DNA from: Peromyscus leucopus
Taxonomy: Eukaryota > Chordata > Mammalia > Rodentia > Cricetidae
DNA length: 64,000 bases
Reading direction: 5' to 3'
Assembly: GCF_004664715.2 (NCBI RefSeq)
Contig: NC_051070.1
Location: 72,482,200 to 72,546,199 of the forward strand
Positions within the stretch are counted from its first letter, which is position 1. Every line of letters begins with the position of its first letter. Made by a program: the position numbers and the translations under genes. Shown in pieces: positions 45,765 to 57,600 of this stretch. The notes under the pieces were generated by a model. It was not told the DNA's origin and did not search any database. It worked only from the letters and a program-made list of their open reading frames with translations.

Positions 45765-45991
45765 CTTTTTCAAATTCATTTTATGTGTACAGGAGTACTG
45801 CCTGCATGTATGTCTATGTATCAAGCATGGGTCATGCCCAGGGGGGCTGGAAGAAGATATCAGAAAGGCAGCAGATACCCTGGAACTAAGTTTACAGACA
45901 GTCAAGAGCTGCCATGTGGGTGCTGGGAATTGAACTCAGGACCTCTGGAAGACCTTCCAGGGCTCTTGACTGCTGAGCCATCTCTCCAGCC
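45765..45991 (-). mobile_element. B3 SINE
   Basis: Reverse copy to CCATCTCTCCAGCC. Confidence 0.85.
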
Positions 45992-46186
45992 TGATCCAAG
46001 TCCTTTTACTTCACATCTTGAGGATTATCTGGGCCTCTTACCTGAGGCTTCCAAATGACCACCTTTCCAAATCCAATACTTTGCTCATTTCTACTCCACA
46101 AACTGGCTCTATTACTCTTTTCCCGTTAGAGTCATGTTCCCCACACAGGATTTTCTATACACTATTCCTGCTCAAGAGCAGATTAT

Positions 46187-46307
46187 GACACCTGAGTACA
46201 GTGACACATGCCTGTAATCACAGAACTCTGGAGGCACAGGCAGGAAGATGAGTTCAAGGCCAGTCTTAGACACATGGCTAGTTTGAGGAATACCTGATAC
46301 CCTGTCT
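46187..46307 (+). mobile_element. Old B1 fragment hit by the LTR at 46308
   Basis: GTGACACATGCCTGTAATC to ATACCCTGTCT. Confidence 0.65.
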
Positions 46308-46756
46308 TGTAACACGAATCTTAAAAGGTCTTATAATAAAAAGCCCAGAGCCAGATATGGGTGGGGGTGAAAGCTGAAAGATCAGAGAAACAGAACAAGC
46401 CAGCCATGTTCTTACCTCTACAAAATCCTCAGCTTCAAGAGCGTGAGTTCCTGTTTCCTCGTGCCTTATATACCTTTCTGTGTCCTGCCATATTACTTCC
46501 TGGGATTAAAGGCGTGTGTCCTTCCTAAGCAAAGATATGAGATCTCAAGTGCTGGGATTAAAGGTGTATGCCACAACATGCCTGGCTCTGTTCCCAGTGT
46601 GGCCTTGAACTTACAGAGATCCAGACGGATCTCTGCCTCCCGAGCGAGTATTAAGGGTGTGCGCCACCACTGCCTGACCTCTATGTCTGACCTAGTGGCT
46701 GGCTCTGTCCTCCAACCCCCAAGCAAGTTTATTAGGGTACACAATATATCACGACA
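46308..46756 (+). mobile_element. Solo LTR, same family as 6557-7100
   Basis: TGTAACACGAATC... to ...ATCACGACA with a perfect 6-bp duplication CTGTCT (46302-46307, 46757-46762). It landed in the 3' end of an old B1 copy. Confidence 0.85.
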
Positions 46757-46797
46757 CTGTCTCACAGAACAGCTATGCTATGACTCAAGAATAGTCA

Positions 46798-46990
46798 GGA
46801 CTGAAGAGATGTGTCAGTGGTTAAGAACACATAATGCTCTTGCAGAGGACCTGGGTTAAATTTCCAGTACCCATCTCAGGCAGCTAACAACTGCCAGTGA
46901 TTCCAGCTCCAAAGGGACCTGATATCTCTTCCATGGGCATTGCACTCACATGTATACACTCTCTCAGACACCTAAATAAAAATAAAACAT
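46798..46990 (+). mobile_element. B3/B2 SINE
   Basis: Forward, diverged (GAAGAGATGTGTCAGTGG). Confidence 0.75.
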
Positions 46991-47817
46991 CTTCTCCAAA
47001 AAGCCTAATCTGTGGTTCTTACTGCCAAATCTTTTTGCCTAGCATTCAAAGATGCAACTTGGCCCTAGTCTATCTCACCAATTGTCATCCACCTCTCATT
47101 AACATTGCTCTTAGCTGGGGCCCCAATGGCATAACACTTATACACTCAAGAGGCTACCTGGTGGAGGGAGAACAGTCCCTGGAGGGGAACGAATCTGGTG
47201 GGATTCACATCCTAGGTGTGTCACCAGCTGGTGGCCATGGGCAAGTCATGAATATTTCTGGGAAATTTCAGTTCCCACATCTGTATAGTTAAGGACAACA
47301 ATACAGCGTTGGGATCACACATACTACCACTCAGGCTCTGCAGGGTAGCTCTTGCATTTCTGCCTATATTTTCTCTTCTGCTCTCTGCCTGGAGAAAACG
47401 GCCCTTTTCTCCCACTCAAGTATCCCATTTCTCATCTGGTTGGTTCACCCTAACAACAAAACCCCTTTCTTCTGAATTATAGAAACATATGGCTCTAGCC
47501 CTGTGGGCTCTGGCCTCCTGGGGTTGGGGATTTCAGATGTACTGCTAGAGGCCCTGAAATCTTTTGGTACATACAAGATTAAGTGTGAACACTAAATAAT
47601 ATGCCTTGCAAAGGCACATAGGATTGTCAGGTTACTGTAAAAAATTACTTTTAAGTATTTCTTAATTTCTAATTTGTTCTTTCTACATCAGGGCTTACTA
47701 AAATCATCCTGAGGAAATGAAAATCTCTTCTCTCCTAGTGGAGAGTAGTGAGGGCCTGCTATAAGACTTGTTCTCTGTACACTGATCTAATAGACTATTT
47801 TCTCTAGCCTTTTCTTC
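46991..47817. other. Intergenic sequence
   Basis: Nothing recognised. Confidence 0.5.
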
Positions 47818-48021
47818 CTTTTTTTTTTTTTAAAAAAAATGATTTATTTATTTTTATTTAACATGCATTGATATTTTGCCTGAATGCCTGTGTGAGGGTG
47901 TCAGATCTCCTGGAATTAGAACTACAGATAGTTGTGAGTTACCATGTGGGTGCTGGGAATTGAACCTGGGTCCTCTAGAAGAGCAGTCAGTGCTCTTAAC
48001 CACTGAGTCACCTCTCCAGCC
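47818..48021 (-). mobile_element. B3/B2 SINE
   Basis: Reverse, GAGTCACCTCTCCAGCC end; the flanks CTAGCCTTTTCT / CAGCCTTTTCT suggest its target duplication. Confidence 0.87.
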
Positions 48022-49479
48022 TTTTCTATATTTATATGCTTCCTTAATCACTGGATCACAACACTGACCAAAGCATACCAGTTTTTAAAATTTCATCTCT
48101 CCAGTGGTTCGCATACTGCATGTGGTTGAAATTGTCACTCAGATGAAAGCATAGTTCCAAACTACTTTTGGCCCAGATAATGTCTGTGTCGGGACACTTG
48201 CACTCAGGTCTGTCTTGAACCTACCCTGGTGGTAAAAAACACCGAGGCAGAACAGAACCAGCCTTCTTTGGGTCATCAGGAACTGCCTAGAGACCCCTAG
48301 GTCTAGGGAGTAACAGATCTCAGTGGAAATTTCCCACCTTCTGCCCTCCCCAAGCCCCTGTGTCTGCCCCTTATCAGGTTCCCCCTGAGTCATCCTGACC
48401 CAGAGACGAATTTAGATGCTGGAACCTTCCAGTCTATCCCTCCCCCTCTCCAAGTACGTTAGACACGTGAAAGAAACCTGCAGGCTGAAGTGCTGGGTCC
48501 AGGTTCTCCTGATCTCTACCTGCCACCAGGGCTGTCCAGTTATTTCTTATCTTACGCATCTGGCGCTCTGATCTCCGTTCCAGCATTCTCTTGTCCGGGA
48601 GAGCATGAAACCTGCACGCTGGGGCTAGGCAGAAAGCTAGTGCCGGGTTTCTGTGCCAGTTTCTAGGGCAATACTTAACGAAGGGAGCAGGAGAAAAGAA
48701 CAGATGAAAACTTGAGGCTCCATTTGGGGGATATAGGAAGCTCTTTAGGTCTAGGGTGTTTTTTTTTGAAAGCTGGATTTGAGCCTACCCAGGTCTCCTC
48801 CTCCTCCCTCTTGGCCTTTCCTTCTTTCCAACAGACCCTGCCAAGTGGGGATGAAAGGGGCATTGATGTTCCTTGGGGAGGGGGGCTGTGGGTGGTGAGG
48901 GTAGTTCCCAGGCAGGGGGAGGGCAATTTTGGGGTCTTAGGGGGAGCAGTCTGTGCTGGTGCTGCAGTTGGCAGCTCCTGTTCCATTGGACATTGTTTTC
49001 AACTGGCCTGGCGCCCAGCCCCCGAAATGGCAAGTCTGGAACTAGGCTGAAGGGGGATGGGGTAGGGTTGATCCTGGGAGCAGGGGTGCGAGAACGAGGC
49101 CATGTGGGGAAATTCAATCTGGTTGCCCAACACAACTTTCAGTCTCCATAGCCGTCAACTATTCCACTCCAGCAAGCCTTCCTTTAAAGAGCACAAGGGA
49201 GGATTGTCTCAGATGTGAATCTTGTGGAAGTCTAGGATAGGATGGTAAACCCACCTAGGCACGAGAGTCGGCCCAGGAGACAGTAACTCAGGAGAGAGAC
49301 ATCTGCCACGAGGAACTACCGCTCAGTCTTTCTGAGCAGATCTCGCCCTCCTTTTCGGGGTTGGACTGGGAGGGGTTAGCGCCTCGGCCACAGGGTCTCT
49401 TGGGTCTCAGCCCAGGACATCGAGTCCTCCCCAAACCCTTACTCCACCCCTGCAGGGTTAGCTCCGCCTCCGCGCCTGT
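48022..49479. other. Repeat-poor upstream flank of Ndrg2
   Basis: SINE-free, becoming GC-rich toward 49.5 kb; may include distal regulatory DNA but no motif is decisive. Confidence 0.5.
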
Positions 49480-49610
49480 TTACACGGGAGTCAGAGCCCT
49501 TGGGGGGTCCCCGGCCCCTCCCCTACGCCCCTCCCTTCCCCTCTCCCGCGTTGGGGCCTTGACCCGGGAGTCGCCGTTGGCCATCATCTTCCCCCTCCTT
49601 CGTTCACCCT

Positions 49611-49620
49611 CTATTTATAG
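49611..49620 (+). promoter_or_regulatory. TATA-like / MEF2-consensus box of Ndrg2 promoter
   Basis: CTATTTATAG satisfies the MEF2 consensus YTAWWWWTAR and also resembles a TATA box. It lies about 30 bp before a plausible start and 100 bp before a consensus splice donor. Confidence 0.6.
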
Positions 49621-49644
49621 CGGCCCCCAGCATTTCCACACCCC

Positions 49645-49718
49645 CCCGCCCGCCCCTGCTTGTTGTCCAACTTCTCACAGAGCGGCCGGAGAGCAGGCGG
49701 CGGGACTCGACTGAGGAG
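49645..49718 (+). other. Ndrg2: Predicted Ndrg2 non-coding exon 1
   Basis: GC-rich sequence ending CTGAGGAG/GTACCA (GT at 49719-49720), directly downstream of the TATA/MEF2-like box. Joined to 52052 it gives a short 5' UTR. The start is inferred as 25-35 bp from the box. Confidence 0.6.
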
Positions 49719-50259
49719 GTACCAGCACCCCATGCGCTCGGAATTCCTGCGCCCTCGACGCCCTGTCCCCAGACTCGCTGGCACCACTGCCCCTACCTGC
49801 CCGGAGACCGGGTCTGAGCGATGGCCCTCGCCCACCTCCCCCTTCCTTGACCTAGCTCTCTGCTTCCGGGCGGGCGGAGCTGAAATCGTGGGACGTGGGC
49901 ACCTTGGCTTGGCCTCCCGGCTCGATCCGTCGCCGCCACTCAATCTGGGGGGCTAGGAAGAGAGCCAAAAGTGAGCCTGGCAGAGCCAGGTCACAGTAGG
50001 GGGCGCCGCTGAGGTGGGCGTGGAGGTCATTTGGAGGCTTATGGGGTCCCCACGCACAACCCACTTCACCCGGCTCGAGGTTGTGGGGAGCAACCGGAGG
50101 AGAGCCTACGAGCATCCCCGCAGTGTGTTCCCTAGCCTCCCCCTCTCGCCCCTCCCCGAGCGGCCTGGGCGAGGTACCCTCGCGTGTTTATGGGGGTCGG
50201 GGCGGATCTACAGGGAGATGGCCCAGGGGCGGGCCCGGGGCGGGTCTGCGGGGAACCAA

Positions 50260-50322
50260 AGCTTAGGGCGGACCTAAGTCAAAGGCAAGTGAAGGTGGCA
50301 GCGACCGCGGCGGCTGCAGCAG
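50260..50322 (+). other. Possible alternative first exon of Ndrg2
   Basis: GCGGCTGCAGCAG/GTAGGG is a good donor inside the CpG-rich region 600 bp downstream of the main candidate. NDRG2 genes are known to use several 5' exons; this one is only a motif-level guess. Confidence 0.3.
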
Positions 50323-51867
50323 GTAGGGGGAGGGGCACGCGCGCCGCCGGGCTGGGAAGGCGCGGGCCCCGAGGGTGGGCATTGTGGTCCTTGGTCCCCG
50401 GGCTGCGGGCTGCGGCCCCGGGGAAGGGGCTGGCCCGAGAGAGGCGCTCCGTTGCTGCGCACCAAGGCGGAGGCGCTGCAAAGTGCAGGACGTGTTTGGG
50501 ACGCGCTGGAGATGGTGTCCCGGGTCCTACGTGTCGGCCGTGCGAGGGTGTTGGTCCGGAGGAGGACCGGCCGCCGGGGACTCATGGGGACAGGTTTCGG
50601 GTTCTGGGAGCGGCCAGTCACAAGTCCTACCCATCCTTTCCCGGCTGGCATGTGCAGTCGGGGAAGTCCGGAGGCTACGGGACCGCCCGATTCCCCCTCC
50701 GCTTTCTCCACTAGACCTCCAATTAGACTGGGTGGAGGAGAGAGAGATGAAGGCATGAAGCTTGTTTGTTTTTAAATGGTGGAGGAAAGCGTCATTCTGT
50801 ACTACCTACTTATCAACTGAGAGCTGTCAAAAACTGAGTAGTAACCGACCGGACAAGGTCACATGGTCGTGGCAGGAGGGTAGGACCCAGAGGTTCTGAC
50901 ACAGTCATGCTGTCGCCATGTCACCGGCGCGGACCTGCTCGTGTTGCCCCGCATGCCTCTCCAGCTTGTATTGATTGAAGCTTAGAGAGGACGTGTTCTC
51001 TGGACTCAGTCGAGATTAGGGTTAGTGACCCTGGGAGTCTGGGTCTTGGCTGTGTCGGTATGTCCCTAAAAGACCCAATCTATCTCCCATGTCATTCACC
51101 TTATTCCTATGTTTTCTCGGACCCCAGAGTCATGACTAAGAACCCTGACCTCTAGTCTCACCGCGCCCAGCCAATAGGAGCTCAGTAAATTGACCCCACC
51201 CACCCCCCAAGCTGCCGGCTTCTTTCTTTGCAAGTCTGTACAGGTGCTCCCGTGCCCTGTAGACCTTCCAGGGTTGATGTACGCCCCTTATCCTGTACTT
51301 TGGAAGGGAGACTTTTGAGTCGCTAGAGGAAGGGAGACTTTGGTTGGATTGGATATCTGTGTCCCTCTGTTGAGTACTTCCAGTTGGTCATTGCCTGGGT
51401 CATTTTTAGCCTCTTGAGATGCTGACATTGGAGCTATAGTTGAAGGTCATAGTCAATTGTGAGGGCTCACCGCCCGATCCCTTGGTACAGTTACAGTGTG
51501 CCCAGTCAGTGAGTTATGACAGGGAGTGTGGGGTGTCCCCTAAATATAGCTTAAGAAACTGGAGCCCCATTTCTTCCCCACCCTAGTGTTTCCCTCCAGG
51601 ATAGGACAGGGTGTTGTGGGATATTCAAGAGGGAGGCTCGTCCCGGGGTGTGAGTGTTAGAGGTGGAGGGGCAGCCGTGGGGCCTGGCAGTCTGAAGAGC
51701 TGTGCTCTCCTGATTCTGTCGTCTTTTGCAGCCCTCCTGGTTATCCTGGGAGTGGGGGAGGGGAGCCAGAAAAGCCCTCTGTGTCTGCACCCTGTGTTGA
51801 CCTGGTCTGGGAGTATAGAGAGGAGTGAGGTTGAGCAGCCTTCCAGTCTTATTGTTTTCTTTCTTTC

Positions 51868-52023
51868 TTCTTCTTCTTTTTTTATTTTTTGAGACAGGGT
51901 TTCTTTCTCTAGCCCTGGCTGTCCTGAAACCCATTCTATAGCTCAGGCTAGCCTTGAACTCACAGAGCTCTGCCTGCCTCCTAAACGTGGTAGAATTAAA
52001 GGCGTGCACCACCACTGTCTGGC
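51868..52023 (-). mobile_element. B1 SINE at the Ndrg2 exon 2 acceptor
   Basis: Reverse B1 (TTTTTTGAGACAGGGTTTC to CCACTGTCTGGCTGG), diverged by more than ten changes from the young type, ending 28 bp before the exon. Confidence 0.88.
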
Positions 52024-52051
52024 TGGTTTATGGTTTTCTTAATCCTGCCAG

Positions 52052-52132
52052 GGCACCATGGCAGAGCTGCAGGAGGTGCAGATCACCGAGGAGAAGCCAC
52101 TGTTGCCAGGACAAACGCCTGAAACTGCCAAG
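52052..52132 (+). other. Ndrg2: Ndrg2 exon carrying the start codon
   Basis: Acceptor AATCCTGCCAG, six bases of 5' UTR, then codons 1-25. The donor AAG/GTTAAT departs from consensus at +3 and +5. An antisense B1 SINE ends only about 28 bp before the exon. Confidence 0.93.
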
Positions 52133-54575
52133 GTTAATGGTGACCTTTTGACTTCCCTGCCTCTGTCCCACACTCTGGAGAATCCCCCGTAAGCCTCCGG
52201 CTTCCCCAGGCCCACGGCGCTCAGGCTAACGCACATCCGTCCCTCCTTTATCCATCTCCTGCCGTCGTTGTCTCTTGTCCTAGACATTGTAAACGGGAGC
52301 CCAGACCTGGCTTGTCACTAACCTCCATCCTCTCCTGTCTCGTTCCTGTCCATCTTCTGTGTCTGGTTTCTGTTGGTCTCTCTTTGCCCACCTCGTTGTG
52401 TCTCTCTCCACTTGTGATTCTCCGTGGTGTGTGTCTGTGTGTGTCTCTCCAGGAGGCTGAGTTAGCTGCCCGAATCCTCCTGGACCAGGGACAGGTAACT
52501 GGGGCGAGGGCCAGGGCGGGAGGGTGAGCTCTTCTCTCCCCCAGTATTGAGAGGGTCCCAGTCTGGCTCTTTACACTCCCCCGCCCCCACTCCCCACCTT
52601 TCTCTTCCCCTTTTCTCTCCTTTGAGTTCCTTAATCTGCAGTCTTCCATTACTTTCTACCCTCCAACCCAGTTCCACTGTCGTGGTTTCCTAAGAACCCA
52701 TCGATTCTGTGTTTAACCAATTCTTCACTTCTTCTTTCTGCCTCTCCCCCTTTTTGGAAATTTTCAGTATATGTTCTCCCTGATGGTGACCTTTTCTCTT
52801 ACAGACTCACTCTGTGGAGACACCTTATGGCTCTGTCACCTTTACCGTGTATGGCACCCCTAAGCCCAAACGCCCAGCGATATTCACCTACCATGATGTA
52901 GGACTCAACTGTAAGACCTTCGTTTCTTCTCCTTCTTTCTGGGAAGAGGCAGGGGAGTGGGGAAACCCAGTGTGTCGGGGGGCGGTCATCAGTATGGCCA
53001 GCCAGGGAGCCCGGTGACACACCAGAGAGAATTTCTCCTCCGCTGTAGCTGGCATCAACGCGAGGGGATGGGCTCTGGCATGAGGATGCTTTTTCACTTC
53101 TGATTTTGTTGTGTGTGGGGGGGATGTGGATTCTCTTTAGATAAATCTTGCTTCCAGCCACTGTTTCAATTCGGGGATATGCAAGAGATCATCCAGAACT
53201 TTGTGCGGGTTCATGTGGATGCCCCTGGAATGGAAGAGGGGGCTCCTGTGTTCCCTTTGGGGTAAGAATTAGTTCCTTACCCCTTTTCATAAGCAGGGGT
53301 GTGTGGGGGGGGGGTGAAAGGGAGTGTATAGTGCACTCTGGAGGAGGCAGAGAAGACACTGGCAGAGGATATGGAGCTTACTCCAAGGAAGAGGCATATG
53401 AGGGCAGCTTGGTAACCTCAACATTTCTCTCTTTTCTAGGTACCAGTACCCGTCTCTGGACCAGCTTGCAGACATGATTCCTTGCATCCTTCAGTACTTA
53501 AAGTGAGAGGCCCCGGGAGTCCTTCAAGCCAGTTTTCTTTTCAGCCTAAGGAAGCCCTTAGAATGTGGTCACCATGGTTCCTGGGCTAACTTTGGTCTCA
53601 GTATATCCTTCCTCTTCCGTGCTTTTCACCTTGGTCGTTAGGAGGAAGGGCAGTGGGCTCGGAATGTTGACTGGAACTATCAGAGCAGTCTCACTACTAA
53701 GCGAGAGAAAGAGGATGAAGGGTGGTGGGCAGCTTCTCTCTCTGATCTGGAAGTTAGGCAAGAAGAGGTCCAGGTGTCTCATCCCTGAGGAACAAGATAG
53801 ACCTGTCTTGGTCCCTGTTCCTGTTCTTCCTTAGTCACATTTGTCCACCGGCAGCCCGGTGTGTAAGACAGAGGGAGATGGAAGATCAGACTCACAAGGG
53901 CCCTCTGGCCTGCAGAGGAAGATACTGATTTCTGGGTGTTCTCTTTCTCTCTCAGATTTATTTATTTTTATTTTATGTGTATGAGTGTTTGCCTACCTAT
54001 ATGTATGCATTGCCACATGTATGCATGGTGCCCACAGGGGCCAGAAGAGAGTATTGGAGCCCCTGGAACTTAAGATAGAGATTCTTGTGAGCTACCATGT
54101 AGTAGCTGGAAGTCCAGTCTGGGTCCTCTGCAGGAGCATCCAAGTGCTCTTGACTGCTAAGCCATCTTGCCAGCCTGATTCCTGGGATTTTTTTTTTTTT
54201 TTTAAAGATTTATTTATTATGTTTACAGTGTTCTGTCTGCAGGCCAGAAGAGGGTATCAGATCTCATTACAGATGTTGTGAACCAACATGTGGTTGCTGG
54301 GAATTGAACTCAGGACCTCAGGAAGAGCAGGCAGTGCTCTTAACCACTGAGCCATCTCTCCAGCCCCCTGGGATCTTTTCTTGGCTTAGCTTTTCCTGGG
54401 CACCCTGGTTCTCAGTGACTCTGGTTTATTTCCTTGCCTGTCTCCTCCATTCTTCCAGTTCACTAACATCACACCTGTTTCATATTTTGCTTTAAAATCC
54501 ATAGCTCCTGTTTCTCTGTGGAATCAGGGCTGAGAACAAGTTTGAACTCATTTCCGAGAGTTGAGAATGAATAAG

Positions 54576-54619
<44 letters not shown>

Positions 54620-57600
54620 AGGAAGAGATGTGGTTCTTTTCAAGACACTAGTTCTCCAAGAGGAAGCTGAGCCTAGACTTTAGGGATCTACACTAAGTAC
54701 CAGGCATTCGTGGGGCCTTTCTTTTTTACTTCCCCAAAGGGAAAGGGCTTTTGCTGTCCTCTTTTGTGGCTATGACCTCAGGAAGGATGGTGAGGAGTTT
54801 GAAGAGATTGGGCTATGACAGATTTTGGCTGCCAGAGCCTGTGACGCCTACATTTATTTCCCTTCTACAGTTTCTCGACAATAATTGGAGTTGGTGTTGG
54901 AGCTGGAGCCTACATTCTGTCACGATATGCTGTAAGAAGCAAAAATTGCCAGACTGGGGAGTGGAGGTACCCCATGTTGGAGAGAATATTGTAGGCATGG
55001 TCCACATTCCTGGAATTCCAGCGTTTTGGAAGGAAATAGGGAACAGGGTAGAGAGTATATGTCATTTAGGAGTCGGGGGGGGGTAGGGGTAGGGGGGTGG
55101 AGGGTGGGGGTGGGTGGGGCTCAGTGAGGCAGAGGCAAAGGAATGGCTGCTTCTGATCTCCTTCCTGTTATCCCTTAGCTGACCCACCCGGACACAGTTG
55201 AAGGTCTTGTTCTCATCAACATTGATCCCAATGCCAAGGGCTGGATGGATTGGGCAGCCCACAAGGTTTGGAGGGGCCTTCGTTCTGACGTCTAGGGTGG
55301 GGACTGCCCTGGGATGACACTGCCACTGTAACCGGACAGATTCGACCTCGAGGGAGGGCAGAGTGGGGTACAGAAATGAAGCTGTGTTGCTTTGCCCGGG
55401 TCTCTTCCCCCACAATATGCTGAACTTGTTCTCCTGCCCTGCAGTTGACAGGCCTCACCTCTTCCATTCCGGAGATGATTCTTGGACATCTTTTCAGCCA
55501 GGTCAGTGGTTGTGGAAGGCGAGAGAAGTAGAGGTGGGTGACCAGCAGGGACCTGCATGCTTTGCGGGTGGCTTCCTTAGCTGGGCTAGGCTCTGGGGTG
55601 TGAGGGTAGTTTCGGCCATGGTTGGCTTTCTTTTCCAACCCTACTTCGTCTCTTCTGCCCTTCAGGAAGAACTTTCTGGAAATTCTGAGTTGATACAAAA
55701 GTACAGAAATATCATCACACATGCACCTAACCTGGAGAACATTGAGCTGTATTGGAACAGTTACAACAAGTGAGCGGGCTGTGTGCACACGGAGAGATGG
55801 GGGTGGAGAGAGGGTCGTGTGCAGCGTGCAGGGCAGGCGGGGTCCGTGTGCAACTGCAGCACAGGAGTAAGGGGATCTTGCACTTTTTTTTTTTTTACAT
55901 ATCATTTTATGTGCATTGATTGGTGTGGGGGTGTCAGATTCCCTGGAACTAAATTACAGACAGATGTGAGCTGCCATGTGGGTGCTGGGAATTGAACCTG
56001 GGTCCTCTGGAAGGGCAGCCAGTGCTCTTAACCACTGAGCCATCTCTCCAGCCCCGGACCTCTCATTCTTGTGCCCTTCCTTACCGTGATTATTGGTGAT
56101 GTGCTTTTGGCATGTGCCTGCCAGCTTCTGTGGTCTCCTCTCCCCCGTTTTAGCTGAGGGGGATCAAACCCGGTGCCTTGTGGATAGATGTTACGCAGGT
56201 ACTCCACCACCAAGCTGCAACCCCTGCCCCTGGTATCCACTTTTCACCAGCCATAGTTGACTATAAAAACAGGGAGATGGCTTCCTATGGAGGGGGTAGC
56301 TTATCTAGATAGACAGCATGGCCCGCCAAAAACAGCGTCTCTTTGAACCCTCTCCAGCCGCCGAGACCTGAACTTCGAGCGAGGTGGTGAGACGACCCTC
56401 AAGTAAGACGTTGGTAGATACAGCTTTGCCCTGTCCCTGGGTAGCAGCACCCCTTAACCTTTATAGAGAACTTAGCTGTCTCTGACCCCGTTCTGTGTAG
56501 TGAGTTGCCTCCCTTTGGGCCTTCCCCTTTGGACCCTCTTGCCGAGTCGGCTGGAGAAAGGTGGCTGGTTCCTCCTTGGAGCCGGACATCTCTCCAGCTG
56601 CTCCTCTGGGGAGTGGTGGGGGAGGAGGGGCCGGACTCACTGCCTCCTCCCTGATCCCGTGCCTCCAGGTGCCCTGTGATGCTGGTGGTAGGAGACCAAG
56701 CCCCTCATGAAGATGCTGTGGTCAGTAGTGACTTTCGGGGCAGTGAGGGAACGTTGGGGTCAGGAGCCGATCTTGCCAAGGGGCAAACTCTGGGACAGGA
56801 GGAGCAACTTTAGGAGTTTTTATTTCTATTAAGAAGTAATCGGGTGGTGGGCGGGGGAGGCTGACAGAGAAAAAGGGAAAAGAACGGGGTCCCTTGGAGG
56901 GCAAGGGCTGTGGGGAGGGCGAGCTCATTCACCCAGCCTCCTACTTATTCCAGGTGGAATGTAACTCAAAACTGGACCCCACACAGACCTCGTTCCTCAA
57001 GGTTAGTAGTCCTGCTCCAAGCCTTGCTTGCCTCCTGGCCCCCTATCCAGGGCCATACATACTCTAAATTCCGGCCTCTAAGCCTTGAGGGCTCATGATG
57101 AGTCACCGAAGAAAAGAACAAAGGGACTAACTGAGGACGCCGGTGGGAAAGAGCCCCTTTGCCTCTGCATGGGTCATCTGATATGTCTGTGTGTCCTTCT
57201 TTTCTGGGTGGCTCTTTCCTGAGCAGATGGCTGATTCTGGAGGTCAGCCGCAGCTGACTCAGGTGAGTACCCTGCCAACTATGGGATGGGGGAAATGGGG
57301 TGAATTATTCGTGTCCCTGATCTGTGCCCTTTGCCACTGCTGTGCCCTTGAGCTTTCATGGTGTCTAACGATACCTCCCTGACTCCCCTCGCCCCTGGTC
57401 TTATGCCCACAGCCAGGCAAGCTGACGGAGGCTTTCAAGTACTTCCTGCAAGGCATGGGCTACAGTGAGTATTGGGACAGACACTACTGTGAAGAAGGGA
57501 AAGGATGGTCGCGATGAGGGTAGACCCATTTTAGGTTGACTCTTGGACTCACATTTTCTTACAAGTCAAGCTCGCTGACTCTCTAGCCCCAGTTATCACT

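Larger units (their letters stand above)
49480..50600. promoter_or_regulatory. CpG-rich promoter region of Ndrg2
   Basis: Dense CpG, GGGCGG-type and CGCCCC-type boxes and almost no interspersed repeats, unlike the rest of the window. Open frames in this stretch reflect GC content. Confidence 0.8.

Noticed and set aside
50184..50756. Several 100-176 codon frames in the CpG-rich region
   Set aside because: Expected from GC content; composition Gly/Ala/Arg/Pro rich and frames conflict on both strands.
55216..55905. 229-codon antisense frame across Ndrg2 exons
   Set aside because: Shadow of coding exons on the opposite strand; no splice logic or recognisable domain.
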